DNA of 51,086 nucleotides from MED-G105 sp039819085 (lineage in GTDB: Bacteria > Pseudomonadota > Alphaproteobacteria > Caulobacterales > Parvularculaceae): the NCBI GenBank assembly GCA_039819085.1, contig JBCBSQ010000017.1:1-51086 (forward strand), in the 5' to 3' direction. This document shows positions 31,565 through 40,488 of this stretch, in pieces. The notes under the pieces were generated by a model. It was not told the DNA's origin. It was given only the letters and a program-made list of their open reading frames with translations, and did not search any database. The position numbers were made by a program, and so were the translations under genes. Every line of letters begins with the position of its first letter. Position 1 is the first letter of the stretch.

Positions 31565-33457
31565 ATGACGTCAGCCGCGCACACCGACGCGCCCCGCAGC
31601 CAGGCCGACCTTGACCGCGGCTCCTCTTTCGCCTCGGAGCTTCAGCGCGACAAGGAGCACCGCGAAAAGGCGCGCAGCGTTCAGCCGCTGAAACGGTTGT
31701 GGCCGTTCATTGAGCGCTATCCGGCTCTCTTGGGCGCATTCACCATCTTCCTGGTGATCGCGGCGGCACTGACGCTCGCGCTGCCGGCGGCGTTTCGCCT
31801 TGTCGTTGATTGCGGATTCTCCGCCGCCCGTGACGCGGACGTCTGCCGAAACTTCGCGTTGGGTCAGGACCTCTCCGCCTATTTCCTTGCCGGAATCGGC
31901 GTCGCGTTCGCCCTCGGGGCGGCGAGCGCGCTGAGATACTACTTCATCTCCAAGCTCGGCGAGCGGGTCGTCGCCGATCTCAGACGCGCGACTTATGATC
32001 ATTTGCTTGGTCTGTCGCCGGGCTTTTACGCCGATGTTCGCACGGGCGAGGTTCTTTCGCGTCTGACGACCGACACAACGCTCATCCAGACGGTCGTCGG
32101 CTCGTCCGTTTCCGTCGCCATACGGACGGTTGCGACGACGGTCGGCGCGCTCATCCTGATGTTCGCCACGAGCTGGAAGCTCTCCCTGATGGCGCTTGTC
32201 GGCGGTCCGGTCGTCCTAGGGCCAATCATTCTCTTCGGCCGGCGGGTGCAGCGCCTCTCGCGTTCCGGCCAGGACCGACTGGCGGACGCCTCGGCGCGGG
32301 CGAGCGAATCCTTGCGGGCTGTGGAGACCGTGCAGGCCTTCACGCGTGAACCGGAAGAACGCGCAAGGTTCGGCGAGACGGTCGAGGCGACCTTTGACGT
32401 CGCCCTGAAACGCATTCGCGTTCGGGCCTGGATGACGGCGGCGATTTCCTCCGTTGTTCTCGCAGGCCTTATAGGTGTGCTTTGGTTCGGCGCAACGCAG
32501 GTCCAGTCGGGCGGCATCACCCCAGGCGCCATGACGCAGTTCGTGATGCTGTCCTTCATCGCCGTCGCCGGCGTCGGCATGCTGACGGAAACCTATGCTG
32601 AGGTGATGCGCGCGGCGGGCGCGACGGAGCGGCTGATGGAGCTTCTGGCCGCGCAAAGCGACATCGCGCCGCCGGCCTCGCCCAAACGCCTGGCGTCACC
32701 GGCGCGCGGCGCGATATCGTTCAAGGACGTTTCGTTCGCCTATCCCGCCCGACCCGAGGCGCAGGCGCTGAAGGGCGTTTCATTCGACGTCGCCGCGGGA
32801 GAGACCGTCGCGCTCGTCGGTCCGTCCGGGGCCGGAAAATCGACGACGTTTCAATTGTTGCTGAGGTTCTACGATCCGCAGACCGGATCGGTCTCAATCG
32901 ACGACGTCGACCTTCGCGACCTCGACCCTGCGGACCTTCGGGCGAACCTTTCCATCGTCCAGCAGAACGCCCCGCTGTTCTCCGGTTCCGCGGCGGACAA
33001 CATCCGCTTCGGCGATCCGGATGCGGACGACGCGGCGGTGCGCGCCGCGGCGCAGGCCGCGAACGCTGAGGCGTTCATTGAAGCGTTGCCGAAAGGGTTC
33101 GATACGCCGCTTGGCGAAGACGCAGGCGACCTGTCAGGCGGACAGCGGCAGCGGCTCGCCATTGCGCGGGCGATCCTGAGAGACGCGCCGATCCTGCTTC
33201 TCGACGAGGCGACGAGCGCGCTTGATTCGGAAAGCGAAGCGGCGATCCAGGAGGCGTTTGAGCGGATCTCAAAGGACAGGACAACGCTCGTCATCGCGCA
33301 CCGGCTTTCAACAGTGTTGAAGGCTGACAAGATTGTCGTCTTTGAAGATGGTCAGGTCGTCGACCAGGGGACCCATGGAGAACTCCTCGCGCGCGGCGGC
33401 GTCTATGCGAGGCTCGCTGAGCTGCAGTTCGGCGTCGGCGCAAGAGCAGCTGAGTAG
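31565..33457 (+). CDS. ABC exporter, fused permease and ATPase (MsbA/BmrA-like)
   Basis: This 630-residue half-transporter would work as a homodimer to export lipids or hydrophobic compounds. A permease of six membrane segments covers ~50-340. The nucleotide-binding domain has the Walker A GPSGAGKST (~420), the signature LSGGQRQR, Walker B ILLLDEATSALD, and the switch His in LVIAHRLST. An N-terminal soluble, charged segment precedes the first helix. The substrate is unknown; the closest pattern is multidrug or lipid-A-type exporters of alphaproteobacteria. Confidence 0.93.
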   Translation: MTSAAHTDAPRSQADLDRGSSFASELQRDKEHREKARSVQPLKRLWPFIERYPALLGAFTIFLVIAAALTLALPAAFRLVVDCGFSAARDADVCRNFALGQDLSAYFLAGIGVAFALGAASALRYYFISKLGERVVADLRRATYDHLLGLSPGFYADVRTGEVLSRLTTDTTLIQTVVGSSVSVAIRTVATTVGALILMFATSWKLSLMALVGGPVVLGPIILFGRRVQRLSRSGQDRLADASARASESLRAVETVQAFTREPEERARFGETVEATFDVALKRIRVRAWMTAAISSVVLAGLIGVLWFGATQVQSGGITPGAMTQFVMLSFIAVAGVGMLTETYAEVMRAAGATERLMELLAAQSDIAPPASPKRLASPARGAISFKDVSFAYPARPEAQALKGVSFDVAAGETVALVGPSGAGKSTTFQLLLRFYDPQTGSVSIDDVDLRDLDPADLRANLSIVQQNAPLFSGSAADNIRFGDPDADDAAVRAAAQAANAEAFIEALPKGFDTPLGEDAGDLSGGQRQRLAIARAILRDAPILLLDEATSALDSESEAAIQEAFERISKDRTTLVIAHRLSTVLKADKIVVFEDGQVVDQGTHGELLARGGVYARLAELQFGVGARAAE

Positions 33458-33805
33458 TCGCCACGCTCAGCCGCCAGCTTGGCGGATGACGGCAGTTGGT
33501 TGTTGTGCGTATCGCATCCAAAGCCGCGTCTCCTCGCCGGCGGTCTTCGCACGGAGCGTTTACCGGGAAGGCTGCGCCGAGGGCTGCGCTCAAGGGCGGC
33601 TTGAGGGGATGCGACAAGTATTGTTGCGCTGCGGAAGACGCGTATCAGCAGACGCGGTCCCGGCGCTCGACAGGAGCGACGCCCCACAAGCTCGTTGACT
33701 CGACCCTCCAACCATGGCGCCATCAGCGATGTAGCGGACTCTCTCGGACAACGCCGACCAAGTTCAGTCAGACCCTGTTCAGCCTGGCTGCGATTGGAGA
33801 AGAGC
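33458..33805. other. 348-bp stretch without a supported gene
   Basis: Short open frames exist on both strands here, but none has a ribosome binding site with a recognisable protein. A small stem-loop CCGCCA-GCT-TGGCGG at 33471-33485 follows the ABC exporter stop and could be a weak terminator. The rest has no obvious RNA gene (no tmRNA, RNase P or SRP landmarks recognised). It may be a decayed gene or the leader of the small membrane-protein gene. Confidence 0.45.
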
Positions 33806-34189
33806 ATGCACCTTGTCTTGCGCGAAACGGCCGCGCCAATTCTCGCTCTATTCGCCGCTGGATTTGCGATCGCGAGCTGCCTGTTCCCGTTTCTGGCGAC
33901 GGCTCTCAGCGGCGATTTGGCGATCAATGGCGAGGGCGTCGGCCGTGGAGCGACGCTTTTGCGCCCGACCCCTGAGAAAGCGGCCGCCTTCTTTGGAGCC
34001 GGCATATCGCTGGTGATCGCAGGGCTAGCGAAATGGCAAGTGCGATCCATCGCCTGGCCTGCGGACGCCCAAGCCGCAACCACGCAAGCGCGGATACGGG
34101 TCGCGGGCGACCTTATTCTGGGAATCGCCGCGGCGACATACGTAGTCGGAGCGCTATTCGCATTCTTCGCGTCTGACGCACAGTTCTGA
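33806..34189 (+). CDS. Small membrane protein, 127 residues
   Basis: This hydrophobic protein has likely membrane segments at APILALFAAGFAIASCLFPFLA (10-31), AAFFGAGISLVIAGLA (~59-74), and LILGIAAATYVVGALFAFFA (~103-122). The ATG at 33806 follows GGAGA. The frame is open to 33695 without coding signs. Function is unknown. It follows the gene-poor stretch and precedes the DUF2855 gene. Confidence 0.55.
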   Translation: MHLVLRETAAPILALFAAGFAIASCLFPFLATALSGDLAINGEGVGRGATLLRPTPEKAAAFFGAGISLVIAGLAKWQVRSIAWPADAQAATTQARIRVAGDLILGIAAATYVVGALFAFFASDAQF

Positions 34190-34312
34190 ATCGCCCCATA
34201 GTTTTCGCCTCATGAGTGCGCCGGGCAGGCGCCTGCGCAGCTTTTCTTATGTCCGCGCAGGTATAGAATCCGTCGCCCGAAAAAGGCCGCCCTCTAAAGA
34301 AGGTCCTCCGTT

Positions 34313-35476
34313 ATGACAGAGATCACAGAACTACAATTCAAGAAAGACGATCTGGCGACGCGGCGACTCATCAAACGCACGGCGCCGGGGCTGAACGACG
34401 GGGAAGCGCTCGCCAAAGTGGATCGTTTCGCCTTCACAGCGAACAACGTCACTTACGGCGTTGTGGGCGAACGCATCGGCTACTGGAAGTTCTTTCCGGT
34501 CCAGAGCCAACCGGGCGCCGCCGCGCCATTGGCTGGCGACGTCGTCGATCCGCCCGCGGCCTCGCCGGCGGGCGATGCGGCCGACGCCGAATGGGGGATC
34601 ATCCCGGTCTGGGGGTTCGCCGACATCATTGAGTCTCGACATCCGGAGGTCTCCGTGGGCGAACGGCTTTACGGCTATTGGCCCACCGCCTCGCACCTGA
34701 TCATGGCGCCGACCAAGGTGAAGGACGCCCGTCTCTTTGACGGCGCTGCGCACCGGGCTGAACTGCCGCCGGTCTACAACGCCTACGCCCGCGTTTCGGG
34801 CGAAGCGGGATATGATCCGTCTATGGATGATGAGCGCATGACGCTCTATCCGCTCTACGCCACGTCTTACTGTCTCTATGATTTCGCTAAGGACAATGAC
34901 TGGTTCGGCGCAAGCCAGGTGATCATTCCCTCAGCCTCCAGCAAAACGGCGATCGGGACCGCGTACGCGTTCAAGGACGACCCCGCGGCGCCGCGGGTGA
35001 TCGGCGTGACAAGCGCGCGCAATGAGTCAGCGGTGCTGTCGATGAAGCTCTACGACGACGTCGTCAGGTATGACGAAATGGAATCGCGGATCGACGCCTC
35101 CGTCCCGTCGCTGATTATTGACATGTCCGGCAGCGGTCCGGTCATTGGCAGGCTCCACAAACTCCTTGGCGAGAATATGCGGTATACGTCAAATGTGGGC
35201 ATCACGCACTATGACGCCGGCGGCATGGGTGATGGATACATCAAGGATCGAAGCGCTATGTTCTTCGCGCCCGGCCACATCCAGAAACGCGCGACCGACT
35301 GGGGTCCAGGCGTCTTTGAACGCCGCGCATTCGACTTCTGGCGCAGCGCCGCGGTCAAGAGCCGCGACTGGCTGACGATCCACAAGGGATCAGGACCGGA
35401 CGCCATCGAAGCAGCGATTGCGGAGGTCTATGCGGGCGAGACCCCCGCCAATGTGGGATGGGTGGTGGGCTTCTAG
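34313..35476 (+). CDS. DUF2855 family protein
   Basis: This is a 387-residue protein of the DUF2855 family. Members look like distant medium-chain-dehydrogenase-like proteins without a proven reaction. Landmarks are FTANNVTYGVVGERIGYWKFFP, WGFADIIESRHPEVSVGERLYGYWP and the VIIPSASSKTAIGTAYA segment, where a nucleotide fold would sit. No signal peptide. It stands upstream of a saccharopine-dehydrogenase-like gene on the same strand with a 90-base gap. Confidence 0.85.
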   Translation: MTEITELQFKKDDLATRRLIKRTAPGLNDGEALAKVDRFAFTANNVTYGVVGERIGYWKFFPVQSQPGAAAPLAGDVVDPPAASPAGDAADAEWGIIPVWGFADIIESRHPEVSVGERLYGYWPTASHLIMAPTKVKDARLFDGAAHRAELPPVYNAYARVSGEAGYDPSMDDERMTLYPLYATSYCLYDFAKDNDWFGASQVIIPSASSKTAIGTAYAFKDDPAAPRVIGVTSARNESAVLSMKLYDDVVRYDEMESRIDASVPSLIIDMSGSGPVIGRLHKLLGENMRYTSNVGITHYDAGGMGDGYIKDRSAMFFAPGHIQKRATDWGPGVFERRAFDFWRSAAVKSRDWLTIHKGSGPDAIEAAIAEVYAGETPANVGWVVGF

Positions 35477-35566
35477 GGCTCCAACAGCCGTTTCGCCCGC
35501 AATCGTCATTGCGCGCGCGCACCATTCTCGGGCATCTTCCGCGCCTTAACAGACCGGAGGAACGAC

Positions 35567-36757
35567 ATGGCCGCGCCAAACCACGCAGGAAAAGAAATTG
35601 ACGTCGTCGTATACGGCGCGAGCGGTTATACGGGCCGTCTCGTGGCGGAGTATCTGGATCGACGCCGCAAGGAGAACCCGTCGATTTCCTTCGCAATGGC
35701 CGGCCGCAGCGAGGAAAAGCTCGCCGCCGTGCGGGACGAAATCGGCGCAAGCGCAGACACCCCGCTGATCGTCGCCGACGCCTCCGATGACGCCTCGCTG
35801 AAGGACATGTGCGCAAAGGCGAAGGTCGTGCTCACCACCGTCGGGCCTTATCAGCTTTACGGCTCTGACCTTGTGCGCATCTGCGCTGAAACCGGTACGG
35901 ACTATGTCGACCTTTGCGGCGAGCCGACGTGGATGCGCTCAATGATAGACGCGCACGAAGACGCCGCGAAAAAGAGCGGGGCACGGATTGTGTTTTCGTG
36001 TGGTTTTGATTCCATTCCGTTCGATCTCGGCGTGCTCTTCCTACAGGACGCCGCGAAGCGCGACGCTAGCGCGCCGGCGCGCGATGTCCGCACAGTTGTC
36101 CGTAAAATGAAAGGCAAGTTCTCCGGCGGGACGGCGGCGAGTCTCAAGGCCACAATGGCGGCGGCCTTCAAAGACCCGGAAATCGTCAACCTTTTGAAGA
36201 ACCCCTTCGCGCTCGCGCCCGGGTTCGAAGGGCCGAAGCAGCCTTCAGGCTCGAAGCCGAAGTTGGACGAGGAGCTCGGCGTCTGGCTTGCGCCTTTCGT
36301 CATGGCGCCCATCAACACCAAGAACGTTCACCGTTCGAACTTTTTGATGGGCCATGCCTATGGCGCGGACTTCACCTATAACGAAATGCTGATGACGGGC
36401 CCGGGCGAGGCCGGCGAGAAAGCCGCCGCCGCCGTCGCGTCCGACAACTCGCTGATGTCAGACGAGGCGCCGAAGCCCGGCGAAGGGCCGACGAAGGAAG
36501 AACGCGAAACCGGCCACTACGAGGCGCTCATCATCGGTAAAACCGCCGACGGCAAGGAATTGCGCGTCAGCGTTTCCGGCGACAGGGACCCCGGCTACGG
36601 TTCGACGTCAAAAATGATCGCAGAATCCGCCCTCGCCCTCGTCAATGAATGCGCTGACGCGCCAGGCGGGATCTGGACCCCGGCGTCCGGCCTCGGCGCG
36701 CCTCTCATCGACCGGCTCACCCGGCACGCAGGCCTCACTTTCGCAACGGAAGCTTAA
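35567..36757 (+). CDS. Saccharopine dehydrogenase-like (trans-acting enoyl reductase family) oxidoreductase
   Basis: This 396-residue NAD(P)-binding protein resembles the trans-acting enoyl reductases (Rv2449c/Rv2953-type) and saccharopine dehydrogenase-like oxidoreductases. The Rossmann motif is VVYGASGYTGRLVAEYL (~14-30). Other landmarks are GPYQLYG, YVDLCGEPTWMR and FSCGFDSIPFDLGV. A GGAGGA site precedes the ATG. The substrate is unknown; roles in lipid or polyketide reduction are known for relatives. Confidence 0.87.
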   Translation: MAAPNHAGKEIDVVVYGASGYTGRLVAEYLDRRRKENPSISFAMAGRSEEKLAAVRDEIGASADTPLIVADASDDASLKDMCAKAKVVLTTVGPYQLYGSDLVRICAETGTDYVDLCGEPTWMRSMIDAHEDAAKKSGARIVFSCGFDSIPFDLGVLFLQDAAKRDASAPARDVRTVVRKMKGKFSGGTAASLKATMAAAFKDPEIVNLLKNPFALAPGFEGPKQPSGSKPKLDEELGVWLAPFVMAPINTKNVHRSNFLMGHAYGADFTYNEMLMTGPGEAGEKAAAAVASDNSLMSDEAPKPGEGPTKEERETGHYEALIIGKTADGKELRVSVSGDRDPGYGSTSKMIAESALALVNECADAPGGIWTPASGLGAPLIDRLTRHAGLTFATEA

Positions 36758-36896
36758 CGTTCCTCGGGCGACATTGCGGCGAAAGGCCTAAAGGGCCGCG
36801 CGCTTCCCGCTCTCACTCATTGAGTCTGAGGAATCGCGGCGCTGCGATATGAACGCAAGAGCGACAGAGGACAAAACCGTTTGCGGGAAGACGCCC

Positions 36897-37985
36897 ATGC
36901 GCGTCTTCGTCGTCGCCTGGGCGTCAATCGCGGCCACGGCGGCGATCGCGCACGCCGCGACGCAAGCGCCCTCACCCCCGAAGCCGCCAATTCTTGAACT
37001 GCCGATCGCTTGCGGCGATGACGACATTCCCTGCCTTGTGCAAAACTTTGTCGACGCAGACGCGGGCGCGCGCGCGCAGGACGCCGCTTGCGGCGCAGCC
37101 ACCTATGACGGCCACAAGGGCGTTGACTTCAGGCTTCCCTCTCTCGCCGCGGCCGACCACGGCGTCGCCGCGCTCGCCGCCGCGCCAGGCGTCGTGCTGC
37201 GGGCGCGCATGGGCGAACCGGACCGACGCTTTGTCGATGGAGAACCGGCGTTCGGCGGAGAAAAACCTTGCGGCAACGGCATCGTCATCGACCATGGCGG
37301 CGGCTGGATGACGCAATACTGTCACCTGCGGCGGGGCGGCGTCATGACGGCTCCGGGCGCGCGCGTCTCCGCTGGCGACATGATCGGTCTTGTGGGCTCG
37401 TCCGGAGATGCGGCGTTCGCGCACTTGCATTTCTCCGTCCGCTTTAACGGCGATGTCATCGATCCATTTGATTGGCGTAAGGATAACCGCACCTGTCGGC
37501 CGGCGCGCGGCGCATCGCCCCTCGCTCTCATGCGCGGCGTCGGTCTTTGGAGCGACATGGCCCGCGACCGGCTCGACCGAGACGCGCGGGCGATCCTTGC
37601 GGTGGGGTTCGCGCCCGCTGCTGTGTCGACTGATACGCTGGAGCGACAAGACGCAGCTAGCCTTGCGCCGACGGCGAAGAGCGCGGCGCTTGTGGCGTTC
37701 GCGCGATTCATGAACCTTCACGCTGGCGACCGAATACTGATTACCGCAAAAGGCCCCGAGGGTTTCTCCGCGCGCCATGAGAGCGAACCGCTCGAGCGGT
37801 CGAAGGCGACGTTCGTCGCCTATGCCGGGAAACGCCGAACGGGAGACGCCTGGCCCGCGGGCGTCTACGAAGCGAAGGCGTCGCTCCTGCGCGGCGAGGA
37901 GATTGTCGAGACGAAGTCGGCGCGTCTTGTGCTGCCGCGCGTCGCCACCGACGCCCGCGCGGCTTCCAATCGCGGCGATCAGTGA
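36897..37985 (+). CDS. M23-family (LysM/lysostaphin-type) metallopeptidase, exported
   Basis: This 362-residue protein has a signal peptide (MRVFVVAWASIAATAAIAHA) and an M23 peptidase domain. The zinc ligands sit in the HKGVDFR block (HxxxD) and HLHF (HxH, in AFAHLHFSVRFNGD), so it should cut peptidoglycan cross-bridges in the periplasm. The C-terminal ~130 residues form an extra beta-rich domain (DRILITAKGPEGF). The start at 36897 is preferred because it opens the signal peptide and follows GGGAAG; an earlier ATG lies at 36849. bioB follows 43 bases after the stop. Confidence 0.87.
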   Translation: MRVFVVAWASIAATAAIAHAATQAPSPPKPPILELPIACGDDDIPCLVQNFVDADAGARAQDAACGAATYDGHKGVDFRLPSLAAADHGVAALAAAPGVVLRARMGEPDRRFVDGEPAFGGEKPCGNGIVIDHGGGWMTQYCHLRRGGVMTAPGARVSAGDMIGLVGSSGDAAFAHLHFSVRFNGDVIDPFDWRKDNRTCRPARGASPLALMRGVGLWSDMARDRLDRDARAILAVGFAPAAVSTDTLERQDAASLAPTAKSAALVAFARFMNLHAGDRILITAKGPEGFSARHESEPLERSKATFVAYAGKRRTGDAWPAGVYEAKASLLRGEEIVETKSARLVLPRVATDARAASNRGDQ

Positions 37986-38028
37986 TACGCTTATCAATCA
38001 CTGGCCGCCGCAACTCCCGAGACACTTT

Positions 38029-39012
38029 ATGCCGTATGATATGCCTGACGCGCGCGTGCGCACTGACTGGACGCGCGCCGAGGCGGAAGCGATTTTCGCC
38101 GCCCCATTCGCCGACCTCATGTTCGCCGCCCAATCGGCGCACCGGGCGCACTTCGATCCGAACGCTATAGAGGCGGCGAGCCTCCTCAGCGTCAAAACGG
38201 GCGGCTGTCCGGAGGATTGCGGCTACTGCTCCCAGAGCGTCCATCACAAGACGGGGGTCAAGGCGACGAAACTGATGGACGTCGACGCGGTCGTCGACGC
38301 GGCGAAGAAAGCGAAGGCGGGCGGCGCGCAACGCTTTTGCATGGGCGCCGCCTGGCGCGGGCCCAATGACCGCGACCTTGGCCGCGTCTGCGAGATGGTT
38401 TCCGCGGTCAAGGAACTCGGCCTTGAGACCTGCGCAACCCTCGGCATGCTGACGGCCGACCAAGCTCACCAACTGAAGGACGCCGGCCTCGACTACTACA
38501 ACCATAATGTGGACACCTCGCCAGAGTACTATGGCGAGATCACGCAAACGCGGACGTATGCGGATCGTCTTGACACCCTGGAGAAAGTCCGTACCGCGGA
38601 CATCAAGGTTTGCTGCGGCGGCATCGTCGGGCTCGGCGAAGAAGAAGCCGACCGGATTGGCCTACTCCTGGCGCTCGCCACCCTGCCCAAGCATCCCGAA
38701 AGCGTGCCGATCAATCTCTGGATGGAGGTGGATGGCGCGCCGGTGCAGTCGCGCGCCGAACGCCTGGAGCCGATCGAAATGGCGCGCCTCGTGGCGTTGG
38801 CGCGCATCATGATGCCCGCCTCGGTCGTGCGTCTTTCCGCGGGCAGAATGTATCTGAGCGACGAGGCGCAGGCCTTGTGCTTTCTCGCCGGCGCAAATTC
38901 GATCTTCCTCGGCGACGTCCTCCTGACGACCGCGAACCCCGGCGTCACCAAGGACCAGGCCTTGCTGACAAAACTCGGCATTGAAGTCCGCCAGGTGAGC
39001 CCAAGCGCCTGA
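38029..39012 (+). CDS. bioB: Biotin synthase
   Basis: BioB is the radical-SAM enzyme that inserts sulfur into dethiobiotin. The 327-residue protein has the radical-SAM cluster cysteines C60, C64 and C67 in CPEDCGYC and the landmarks GAAWRGPNDRD, YYNHNVDTSPE, CCGGIVGLGE and RLSAGRMYLS. The ATG at 38029 is set by homology; there is no strong ribosome binding site. No other biotin genes are adjacent, so bioB stands apart between an M23 peptidase and an MFS transporter. Confidence 0.95.
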   Translation: MPYDMPDARVRTDWTRAEAEAIFAAPFADLMFAAQSAHRAHFDPNAIEAASLLSVKTGGCPEDCGYCSQSVHHKTGVKATKLMDVDAVVDAAKKAKAGGAQRFCMGAAWRGPNDRDLGRVCEMVSAVKELGLETCATLGMLTADQAHQLKDAGLDYYNHNVDTSPEYYGEITQTRTYADRLDTLEKVRTADIKVCCGGIVGLGEEEADRIGLLLALATLPKHPESVPINLWMEVDGAPVQSRAERLEPIEMARLVALARIMMPASVVRLSAGRMYLSDEAQALCFLAGANSIFLGDVLLTTANPGVTKDQALLTKLGIEVRQVSPSA

Positions 39013-39037
39013 TCGCCAGGTCGGAGAATGAAACCCG

Positions 39038-40279
39038 ATGGACGGCGACGAGCCTTCACGCGCGCCAACCAGCGTCGTCTCCTCCCCGGCTGAACGCCGG
39101 CTCGCCTACGCTATTCTGCTCAGCGGCACACTCGTCATCGGCATGGGCCAGACGGTGGTTTTCGCCGTCTTGCCGCCGATCGCGCGCGGGCTTGGACTGC
39201 ATGACTTTCAGGTCCTCGGCGTCTTCATGCTGTCGGCCGTGTTCTGGGTCAGTTGCGGGCCGCTATGGGGTCGCCAAAGCGACAATGTCGGCAGGCGTCC
39301 GTTTATCCTCCTCGGTCTTGGCGCCTACGCGCTGTCGATGATCCTGTTTGCGACAGCGATCCGATCGGGGATGGAAGGCGCGCTATCTGGGTGGCTCCTG
39401 TATGTGCTGATGCTCGCCGCTCGCAGCCTTTACGGCGCTTTCGGCTCGGCGATGCCGCCGGCCGCGCAGGCCTATATCGCCGATCGGTCCGATCCCTCTC
39501 GGCGGACGGCGGCGCTCGCTGGTTTTTCAGCGACATTCGGCCTTGGCGCGATGCTGGGCCCGGCCTTCGCCGGGGCGGCGGGCGCCATCGGACCGCTGGC
39601 GCCTCTTTATGGCGTCGCCAGTCTCGCCCTCCTCGCGACGGTGGCGATATACCTGCGGCTGCGCGAACGCACGCCGCCAAAGGAAAAAACAGAACGTCCG
39701 AAGCTCTCGCCTTTCGACGTTCGCATTCGGGCGTATCTCGTCTTTGGCCTGACGATTTCGATCGCGACGGCGATTCCGACCCAGTTTGCGAGCTTCTACG
39801 CCATTGACCGTCTCGGCGTCGACGCCGCGGAAGCGGTGACGGCCGCAGGCGTCGCGCTGTCCGCCGCGGCGGGCGCCTCGCTCTTCGCGCAGGTCGCCCT
39901 CGTCCAGCGGTTCAACCTCAGTCCGCAGATCCTGATGCGCGCAGGCCCGGCGCTGATGTGCGTCGGGCACGTCATTGTCGCAGCGTCAACGGACCTCGGG
40001 CCGTTCGTCTTCGGCATGCTTCTCTCAGGCCTCGGCGCAGGGCTCGTCGCGCCGGGCTTCGTCGGCGGCGCGTCCCTCGCCGTCTCCACGAGCGAACAGG
40101 GCGCAGTCGCGGGGCTTTCAAACTCCGCCGCGGCGGCGAGCTTCATCGTGGCCCCCGCGATCGGCTATCTCATCTACGCCGCCGCGCCGTGGGCGCTCTT
40201 TGGCCTGACTGCGGGCCTCGCCGCCTCATGTTGCGCCTTCGCGTTTTTTGGACCGGCGTTCAAAGCGAACCAGCAGTGA
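39038..40279 (+). CDS. Major facilitator superfamily transporter
   Basis: This is a 413-residue, 12-helix MFS protein. The loop 2-3 motif is GRQSDNVGRRPFI, a clear MFS signature. Other segments are glycine- and alanine-rich helices. The specificity is unknown; the drug-efflux-like (DHA1) pattern is the best guess. The start at 39038 is 25 bases after the bioB stop, so co-transcription with bioB is likely, which makes a vitamin- or precursor-related substrate conceivable but unproven. Confidence 0.87.
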   Translation: MDGDEPSRAPTSVVSSPAERRLAYAILLSGTLVIGMGQTVVFAVLPPIARGLGLHDFQVLGVFMLSAVFWVSCGPLWGRQSDNVGRRPFILLGLGAYALSMILFATAIRSGMEGALSGWLLYVLMLAARSLYGAFGSAMPPAAQAYIADRSDPSRRTAALAGFSATFGLGAMLGPAFAGAAGAIGPLAPLYGVASLALLATVAIYLRLRERTPPKEKTERPKLSPFDVRIRAYLVFGLTISIATAIPTQFASFYAIDRLGVDAAEAVTAAGVALSAAAGASLFAQVALVQRFNLSPQILMRAGPALMCVGHVIVAASTDLGPFVFGMLLSGLGAGLVAPGFVGGASLAVSTSEQGAVAGLSNSAAAASFIVAPAIGYLIYAAAPWALFGLTAGLAASCCAFAFFGPAFKANQQ

Positions 40280-40334
40280 GCCCCGCCATTGAGCCGGCGC
40301 TAGTCTGATTGTGGCCCAAAACAGGCATTCTTTA

Positions 40335-40440
40335 TTCCGACAACTCCGGCGAAGGCCGGAGTCTAGCTCAGACACAAAGCCAGGCTTCGCCTGACATTTT
40401 TCTTTGACTGGATCCCGGCCTTCGCCGGGATAATCGGAGA
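40335..40440. repeat. Palindromic intergenic repeat (REP/BIME-like), bidirectional terminator candidate
   Basis: Three stem-loops occur in about 100 bases: ACTCCGGC-GAAG-GCCGGAGT (40343-40362), CAGGC-TTC-GCCTG (40381-40393) and ATCCCGGC-CTTC-GCCGGGAT (40412-40431). The left and right thirds are imperfect reverse complements of each other, so the whole element is a large palindrome. It lies between two convergent genes (MFS transporter and aspS) and may end both transcripts. Similar GC-rich repeats are scattered in many alphaproteobacterial genomes. Confidence 0.75.
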
Positions 40441-40488
40441 TAGGAACGTCCGCTTTTACCGATCACCGGGCATCTAGACCAACCGCCA

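Noticed and set aside
33403..34083. 226-codon minus-strand frame in the gap after the ABC exporter
   Set aside because: It overlaps the exporter 3' end and the membrane-protein gene, and its sequence is low-complexity without a family pattern or ribosome binding site.
36972..37997. 341-codon minus-strand frame opposite the M23 peptidase gene
   Set aside because: The plus strand encodes a signal peptide and M23 zinc motifs; the opposite frame is Arg-rich shadow sequence.
37981..38003. GTGAT...ATCAC inverted repeat near the M23 stop as a BioR operator for bioB
   Set aside because: The known BioR box is TTATMKATAA, which is not present; the short repeat is within chance.
40335..40440. Repeated stem-loops considered as a CRISPR array
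   Set aside because: There are no regular spacers and no cas genes; the elements are mutually inverted, as in REP/BIME repeats.
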